Of a DNA stretch of 64,000 nucleotides, positions 58,040 to 64,000 are shown one piece after another. Position numbers and translations under genes: made by a program. How positions within the stretch are numbered: the first letter of the stretch is position 1; each line of letters begins with the position of its first letter. Location of the stretch: positions 4,836,001 through 4,900,000 of the forward strand of contig CM059621.1 in NCBI GenBank assembly GCA_030435675.1. The letters run 5' to 3'. The notes under the pieces are model-generated. The model searched no databases. It worked only from the letters and a program-made list of their open reading frames with translations, and was not told where the DNA came from. The DNA is from Steinernema hermaphroditum (lineage: Eukaryota > Nematoda > Chromadorea > Rhabditida > Steinernematidae).

Positions 58040-58228
58040 ATGGCCACCCTTCTCCGCACAGTTGCTCTACGCATTCATTCAGTGACCACAGTCATCGCCG
58101 GAATTCCCACCGTCGGAGGCGTCGTCGGCAACCTTGGCCTACCAAATATCATCGGTGAAGTGACTGAAATGACCACCATTGCTACCACTGCTGGTTCCAC
58201 GGGATCCACTGGCTTCACTGGTTCCTGA
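58040..58228 (+). CDS. Possible small Gly/Val/Thr-rich secreted protein or relic
   Basis: Frame MATLLRTVALRIHSV... ends with TTAGSTGSTGFTGS at TGA, and a poly(A) signal follows (AATAAA near 58285). The same frame is open upstream to a TAG at about 57943. That upstream part has related low-complexity repeats (ITANVPVVDGIVKELPVQGI resembles IPTVGGVVGNLGL), which suggests the original gene began earlier and was broken. Hydrophobic Val/Gly/Pro repeats of this kind occur in secreted structural proteins. No named family. Confidence 0.35.
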   Translation: MATLLRTVALRIHSVTTVIAGIPTVGGVVGNLGLPNIIGEVTEMTTIATTAGSTGSTGFTGS

Positions 58229-58394
58229 AAATCGTTAAGAAGAATATTGTTGCTTGACCTTTAACTTTAAAAGGCACTGGTCTTGAATAAATGTCATCAA
58301 AGTCATCAAGAGGACATCCTTTAGTAAGTGTCGCCCTTCTCCGCACTGTCGCTAAAAAGTAGTCAAGATTTACAATCTCACTGTAGCTCGAGTG

Positions 58395-58510
58395 CATTCA
58401 CCGATGCTCTGAGGACATCAGCACCGGCGAAATGCAGCTATTGGACCACGGACCCCATCTCCCTGAAGCGGATGCGAGTTCCGTAGCTCCCCTCAACATA
58501 ATTACCCAAC
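58395..58510 (-). repeat. Dispersed repeat family R3, copy e
   Basis: Contains GCTCTGAGGACATCAGCACC and TTCCGTAGCTCCCCTC, matching the block at 3950-3965. No gene. Confidence 0.4.
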
Positions 58511-58856
58511 GTACGCACTTAAACTGGACAACAAGCATGTAAGAAACGGCGCCTGTAGCCCGGCGGACGATTTTCGTGTGCCTTCGCACCGTGCCGATTA
58601 TGTTAAGCCAATGGAAGCAGCACTGTCCTTCTTGTTCTGCACTTTCCTCTGGCCTTTGACGTCACAATTACAGTCCCATTCCTATACAAAGAAGCTCCTA
58701 CCTATTTTAAGCAATCCAACACAGCTTGCTCACAATATTTTCCTTTTTAATCGCTGAATTTAGCGTCACTAAGCGCGGCTCAGTCGCCTATGTCACATCC
58801 TGTGCGGTATTTCGTTTGAGTTTCTACGACACCTAAGCTTACCACCCAACAGTGTT

Positions 58857-59436
58857 ATGTGGCGGCTCTCAGCCAACCTCTCCCTTTTGCTATTTGTCCG
58901 TGCATTGGCAATTAAATGTCATTGCTCTCATCATAGCTGCGCTGTCGACCAATTCGAATGCGAGGGAAATCACTGCAGAATAGGTATGATTCTCTTGCTC
59001 TATGTAAATCGTTTAAATTGTTAAGAAATAGGAAATGCTTCACAATCTCATGATCAGAACTGCAGCCAGGAGATTATTGAGAAAAATGAGTGCTTTCACA
59101 ATACTGTAGGTAATGCAACGTGAGTTCTGATTGATTCGAAGAAACATGTGATCGACATTTAGGCGTCTCCTGAATGTTGTGTGCCGATGCACAACAGACT
59201 TTTGCAATACCTTGAAGATCCTCTATGTGGGCGTTGACATAAACGGGAACGCAACATGGAATGAGAGCAAAAAATCTATGTACAGTGTTTTCATATACAG
59301 CTGTGGAATGGTCGTCTGGATATACGGCCTGCTTATTCTTTCGGTGACGTCAGTGGCACTTCTCGCGTATACCAAAATAACTGGCTCGTTCTTTTACAAA
59401 CTGAAGAAGGTCGATCCATATTTTGAAAGTGCATGA
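58857..59436 (+). CDS. Ly6/three-finger-type membrane protein, 162 aa
   Basis: Model join(58857..58983, 59032..59119, 59163..59436); introns of 48 and 43 nt, with a strong GTGAGT donor for intron 2. Signal peptide MWRLSANLSLLLFVRALA, then a Cys-rich ectodomain KCHCSHHSCAVDQFECEGNHC. It closes with CRCTTDFCN, the C-x-C-x-x-D-x-C-N signature that ends three-finger (Ly6/uPAR, activin-receptor ectodomain) folds. N-glycosylation sites NCS, NAT. Then TM FIYSCGMVVWIYGLLILSVT and a short cytosolic tail LKKVDPYFESA, with no kinase domain. A surface protein or co-receptor is the likely role. Confidence 0.75.
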
Positions 59437-59821
59437 AGACCATACCGGGCTGGGCAGCTAACATCGGTGCTTCTGACCTCTCATACGTAAAATGTAAATA
59501 TCAGTCATGTCTCTAAAAGACGATACCGCATAAATATTTTATTCGAGCTCGTTTCATTATTTTAGCCGTGTGCCATGATGTTGTTTCCCACACACCTGTA
59601 GAAGCTATGATCACAGAACGCTAGAGAAGATTTACATTCACATTAGTATGTTCGTCCAAGTTTAAGTTCAAGTTAGCGAACTGCTTTGCAAGCAGTTTAT
59701 CATATCAAATATGCCCTGATACCTCTTGCTCGCGATCTAAATTCGTGCCACAAGAAATGGTGTCATTTTCAGAAACCTTTTTTCGAACGACTGAACTCGA
59801 GCACAATTCTAAAGTGATTTT

Positions 59822-60170
59822 GTGCTCATTTTGACCGAGCATGGAATAATTTCCTATAGAGCCTCCCGATGGTCCAGGCGACTAGAAGAATGGCTTCCTC
59901 CCGTGAAGAGGCCTCTTGGAAGACCACGGACCCGATGGAGTGGTGACTTATCGAAGAAATTAGGCAGCAGGAGCCGTATCCACAAAAGTGTGATGTCATT
60001 CACGGCTTCACTTTTTTAGAGTCTTTCTTATTGTTGGGAAATGCAAGTGGTGTTCAGAAAGATCAAAGCAAACCCTCTAGAAGAATGGCATCCTCCCGTG
60101 AAGAGGCAGCTGTGAAGCACGTCGTACTTTTGTGGATACGGCCCCAGAAGAACTCAAGAAGATGCCAGGC
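59822..60170 (+). mobile_element. RTE-type LINE remnant, two partial copies
   Basis: 59855-59960 encodes RRLEEWLPPVKRPLGRPRTR followed by W, the GRP-x-x-RW motif typical of the C-terminus of RTE/CR1-like non-LTR reverse transcriptases. 60075-60125 repeats LEEWHPPVKRQL, then a stop. Both are 3'-end fragments without the catalytic reverse-transcriptase core. Confidence 0.6.
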
Positions 60171-60591
60171 ATCGGTTTGGTGTACGACAATGTGAAAATG
60201 CTAGACATCGCAAATAAATTGGTAAATTCGGATAGAACTTGTTAAGTATCACATTGAGTATATCGTATATGCCGAGTACTGATTGGCGAATATGCTACAG
60301 ACATCACAGTAATTCGCGTGGTGTCTTTCCTTTCAGATAAGCACCTGCAAATTTGTTTTCGACTGTAGCAGGGTTTCCTTACTCATCTGGTAATCCCTTC
60401 GTGAAAACCTACTAAGCACACTTGCGCAATACGCGGAAATGTTTTTGCTTCGTAGCTTACACAATGCTCAGCTTTCGTTGCTCCGTTTAATATATCTATT
60501 TAATGTTTTTCGTCTCAATTTATTCTTTCATTTATACGTGATGCTCATTTCCGTCTATTTTATGCTGCAAATCCTTAATTTCAGACTAACA

Positions 60592-60747
60592 ATGGTAAGC
60601 TCCGAAATATTTGGAATGCCCGTTCTGGTTGCTATTGTGCTCTTCACCATAGTTCTCATCATCAACGTTGGATGTCTATGTCATGTGATTTGTACGCTTG
60701 GCCGAGATCAACGAGATGACCACGAAGACTCCATTATTCAAGTGTGA
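60592..60747 (+). CDS. Single-pass membrane micropeptide, 51 aa
   Basis: ATG at 60592 lies 8 bases after a TTAATTTCAG acceptor, which suits trans-splicing of a spliced leader. Acidic N-terminus MVSSEIFGM, a helix PVLVAIVLFTIVLIINVGCL with juxtamembrane Cys residues, and a charged tail LGRDQRDDHEDSIIQV. AATAAA at 60781. The frame is open upstream to 60439, but the acceptor favours the short form. Family unknown. Confidence 0.5.
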   Translation: MVSSEIFGMPVLVAIVLFTIVLIINVGCLCHVICTLGRDQRDDHEDSIIQV

Positions 60748-62153
60748 TATGTTTCGGCAAACTCTTGCCCTATAAAAACCAATAAATTTTGATTTGAACA
60801 CCTTGTCATAGTTTACGAACCCATCAGATCAGCTGAGGAGATATCAAGCATCTGGACGTCTGAGCAGTCATCTGAGCGCCATCTAAGCGGACATCTGAGC
60901 ATATGATCGAAAATCTGGACCTTTGATCCCACTCAGGTGCACGTTAAGATGCTCAGATCCCTAGATGATGCTCAGATGCTTTGCATCCCCACCCTATGAG
61001 CAAAGCTGACCGGTCCACTGCCGTTCCAATTCCCAAGTGAACCGCTCTCATATGATCCCTCCATTCCACACTATTCCCCCCTCACACCTCTCCAGCCTCG
61101 AGCGCTCCCTATCCGAAACCCACAAATGACTTTTTTCTTTCCATTTCAAACAAAAGAGATTTCTGAATTTTTGAGACGCGATGCCATTAATTCGAGACAA
61201 TGAACAGCGACTTTCGACACGACTAGTTTCGAATTCCGTTTCCTGAAATAGTAACAACATCACACTGTCCAAGATTATGGCAGATATCACCCATAGCGGC
61301 CGATCTTCTTCTTTCTTCGTCACAGTTCTGCGCAGCACGAAAATCCGGATCACCGTAGTACGACAAAAAGAACATGTCTGCAAGTTAAGGCTAGGCGAGC
61401 CGCTATTCGCTTTGGAAGTGGCCTAACATCCAAACTTGCTTTGGCTTATACCTATGGATTTTAATTCCAGTAATTCTGACGGTGTAAATTTCATCTTAGA
61501 GATTTCTGAATTTGTTGTTGTGCGTGATATTATTTTTCACGAAACAGTTGCGTAATCGAGTACAAGACAGCCATGCTATCAGGATGGACGGGCTTCCAAG
61601 CTGCGAAGAGGCTGATTGGTTGAAGCGGTTGAAGCGTAGCACACGGAACTAAGAAATCGCGGCTTCAAATGGTGGCACAGACTTCAAAGTTTCATGGCAT
61701 CTTAAGCTTGGCCTTTTGGGGTTCGATGAAGCGCAGAAAATGCAGCATAGTTCAGAGCTGACAAGTCAGGAACTTGAGACGCCCCTACTCACTTCTTAAA
61801 CACACATCCCGTGTCTCAAAAACATAATTTATCCTTATGTTTCGTATCACAGACCGGAGCGTCGGAAAACTTAGAATTCATAATCCCATGTTTACATGGA
61901 CTTTGCCATAAACTTTTGGAAAAGAGAAAAGGTCGGAGTGACTAAGTGCACCATGACAATGTGGGCTTTATTGCAAGGTGTTCCTTAGTACAACAGAAAC
62001 TCCAATTGCTCTTGATCTTGAAATCTTACAAGCAATGCTTATAAGTTCACAAAAAAGTATGCAGGCGCTCATATGTGGTAGTTGCGGTCTTTCTTTTAGG
62101 AGTCCGATGCTTTGCCTTGGTTTCGTAATTGGTGGCAGAATTTCAGATTTCCA
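60748..62153. other. Intergenic
   Basis: Holds a short inverted-repeat region rich in CATCTGAGC / GCTCAGATG (60840-60985) and no supported gene. A 111-codon minus-strand frame at 61048-61383 lacks any domain signature. Confidence 0.45.
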
Positions 62154-62324
62154 ATGCTGACTGTGGAAATTATTGTGGTTTTCACGGCAGGCATCTTCAT
62201 CTGCATGGTCACCGTGATGGACATCTTATGTACTTGCTGTATTATGCGCCTGATGGAGAATGCAGAAGAAGTAGATGTCCGATTGGAGGAGTTGGAAGCC
62301 GTACCCTATGGCGTGATAGTCTAG
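62154..62324 (+). CDS. Single-pass membrane micropeptide, 56 aa
   Basis: ATG at 62154 follows a GCAGAATTTCAG acceptor by 7 bases, again suiting trans-splicing. Short N-terminus MLTVEI, a helix VVFTAGIFICMVTVMDILCT with a CTCC motif, and an acidic tail MENAEEVDVRLEELEAVPYG. AATAAA lies at 62352. The CC motif at the membrane edge could be palmitoylated. Family unknown; same design as 60592-60747. Confidence 0.5.
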   Translation: MLTVEIIVVFTAGIFICMVTVMDILCTCCIMRLMENAEEVDVRLEELEAVPYGVIV

Positions 62325-62464
62325 AGTATATTCTTACTGTCTACGAACATCAATAAACTTATAACTCTGATTTTGGTCGACTCGTTTATTATCGGGAGTA
62401 AAATCCTGTTACATTACATTCGCTCTTGAATCAGTGGCATTCACCACGCAAGAAATCTCATAAT

Positions 62465-62765
62465 GCACAATGAAGAACCGTAGATCACCGTTGTCGCTAG
62501 GACACGCGCAGGACACGACGTCGGAGTTGAAGGCAGCTATCCCATCAGTGTGCGCGGACTTCGAAGCGATGAAGAGGCTGTATCCAGAAGATGCGTTGTG
62601 GTGGATAGGCGACGTGGAATCCCATCTTCGGAGCGGTTGGCGGACTAGACTTCGAAGTTGGAGCGATTATTCGGATTGAATGGGCGGCGCAGGTGGTCGG
62701 GCGGTGTTGACGGTCTTCTTGGCGAGATACAATTCGGCTTATCCTGTTACCTCCTTCGAATTTTT
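62465..62765 (+). repeat. Dispersed repeat family R3, copy f
   Basis: Aligns with the reverse complement of 13380-13720. Shared blocks are GCACAATGAAGAACCG, GATCACCG, GACTTCGAAGC and GTGGTCGGGC...TTGGCGAGA. A 69-codon frame over it (FEAMKRLYPEDALWW) is likely incidental. Confidence 0.6.
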
Positions 62766-62929
62766 TCGAATACAACTATTCTCCAAGGTTATAGTGAAAC
62801 TTGAGAGAAAAAAATAAAAGGCGCATGGCGCAGTAGACACTGCGATCTATGAGCCGCGTATTTACTGTAAGCTTACTGTAAGGTGATTAGGCTCTATAGT
62901 ATCAAAGCTTGAAAGTTTAAGTCTTTCAC

Positions 62930-63230
62930 TTGTGTCGATGGCAATCGGTCGAACGAGCGATCGTTCTTGCCCTTTTCTGTTGCCCGTAACGATAGTCCTA
63001 GCACCCAGAAAGCCTATAGCACCAAATGATAGAACTCCACACCACTTCGCCCGCCCGCGCCTCTACGGAAATCAACTGTTCGCCTCTCCGATGTCCCAAC
63101 CAGTGCTGGCGGATTTCGGATCGGATTTTTCGGATTTCGGATTCGGATTATCCGATGTGTCGGATTCGGATTTGCGACTTTCAATCCGATCCGCCAGCAC
63201 TGGTCCCAACCACGGGACCGCTAGTCGCTC
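62930..63230 (-). repeat. Dispersed repeat family R3, copy g, split by a hAT MITE
   Basis: 62975-63020 matches 30665-30715 (TGTTGCCCGTAAYGATAGT, AGAAAGCCT). GTCCCAACCACGG after the MITE continues the family sequence (compare 13498, GCCCAACCACCCG). Confidence 0.5.
63093..63210. mobile_element. hAT-type micro-MITE (102 bp) with 8-bp duplication
   Basis: The element 63101-63202 starts CAGTGCTGGCGGAT and ends with the exact inverse. The direct repeats GTCCCAAC at 63093-63100 and 63203-63210 are the 8-bp target duplication of hAT elements. The interior is CGGATT-rich and has no coding capacity. Confidence 0.88.
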
Positions 63231-63503
63231 AACTTTAATACTGTCTCCAATCTAAGCAAGAAGAAGATCAGCGTCAACGGTGTGATTCATGCTTTCTTGT
63301 GTACTATTGCAGTCCTTTTCCAAGACCGACAGTCATAACAAGGTTGGGATTACTGCTTCTGATGTTTCCGCTGAAGCATTTGAACACTTCTAATGCCTGC
63401 TAGAACACGGTGATAAACACGCCGATTAGTACTGGCCTTTTCTTAATGCGGACATCAAGCGATGAATATTTCACAACAACACTAGACTAGATTACTTTCT
63501 ACG

Positions 63504-64000
63504 ATGTTCGAGTACATCTCTCTTCCAACATTCTTCTTAATCGGAAAGATATTCTCAACGCTGTTTTTGACTCTAGCACTCATCGGCTGGTTTGGGAACG
63601 GTCTCATTGTATTGGTGACCGTTAGGTAATCATAAACCCGAATAGCACAAGATTAAATTGCTTCAGATCGAAGCAACTTCGAGGACCATGTAACATCTTG
63701 ATCGCCTTGCAAGCTCTCTCCGATTTCTTACTACAGCTGTCCCACATACCGTTTGCCTACTTTGCTTACTCTGAACAGCTCGTCAGCTTCTACACTTGTT
63801 GGAGAGTGAATTTCCTGTTCGCCCCCACGATCGACTTCTCCACTCTCATGATGTTCTTCATAGCACTTGACCGTTTGCTTGCTGCTACACAGCCTCAGAT
63901 TTACAGTCGTCTCAGCCCAATCGGCTATACTGGTGGCATTATAGCAATATCACTTATATACTGTGTCGTCTTCAAAATCATCACATACAATGGTCTAACC
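63504..64000 (+). CDS. Srsx-family chemoreceptor, 5' part (runs off the window)
   Basis: Exons 63504-63625 and 63667-64000 (open at the edge); 41-nt intron GTAATC...TGCTTCAG. Features of 7TM_GPCR_Srsx: TM1 LIGWFGNGLIVLVTV, then RSKQLRGPCNILIALQALSD at TM2, HIPFAYFAYSE, a Cys before TM3 (YTCWR), MMFFIALDRLLAATQP (the LDRL replaces DRY) and the start of TM4. About 152 residues of an expected 300 or so are visible. A sensory-neuron receptor is expected. Confidence 0.88.

Noticed and set aside
62470..62679. 69-codon ORF with a charged helical sequence
   Set aside because: Part of the R3 repeat; the related copy at 13330-13720 does not keep the frame.

Overview
The window is nuclear DNA of a nematode, most likely a free-living or insect-associated rhabditid. 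No sequence here fixes the genus. The reasons are nematode-restricted chemoreceptor families (Srt, Srsx and a Str-superfamily receptor), a three-domain TIL protease inhibitor, a GH25 lysozyme of the nematode type, very short introns (mostly 40-50 nt, ending in TTTAG or TTTCAG), and many small secreted or membrane proteins. All gene models were built by hand from open frames, splice sites and phase. None was checked against transcripts or a database.

Layout. 1-5.1 kb: a Gly/Tyr-rich secreted peptide whose second intron has filled with repeats, a non-autonomous mariner-type element (2237-3153), and three small proteins. 6.3-9.1 kb: a 58-aa membrane protein and a four-exon Srt receptor on the minus strand. 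10.9-11.6 kb: a decayed TIL inhibitor carrying an inverted duplication. 12.0-15.1 kb: two small secreted or anchored proteins and a single-exon chemoreceptor. 16.4-17.2 kb: the intact TIL inhibitor. 18-29.4 kb: a gene-poor stretch with a TA-flanked MITE, a SINE-like element with 14-bp target duplications, and GC-rich blocks that may be promoters. 29.46-52.82 kb: one 14-exon gene on the plus strand, an EVI5-type Rab GTPase-activating protein (C. elegans tbc-11 orthologue), predicted at 989 aa. Its large introns hold foldback elements, a Harbinger-type MITE and a 158-bp tetranucleotide repeat. 53.5-62.4 kb: several small membrane proteins, a GH25 lysozyme with an apparent late frameshift, a tRNA-Thr(UGU), a Ly6-type membrane protein and LINE remnants. 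63.5 kb to the end: the 5' part of an Srsx receptor.

The genes do not form a single pathway. The recurring themes are chemoreception (three receptors), defence or extracellular inhibition (lysozyme, TIL inhibitor, GY-rich peptide) and a striking number of unrecognised single-pass membrane proteins of 51-101 aa. The best leads are those micropeptides, two in-frame alternative starts in the EVI5-type gene (one would give a coiled-coil-only product without the GAP domain), a 32-bp miRNA-precursor-like hairpin at 53326-53400, and several young non-autonomous transposons with intact target-site duplications.
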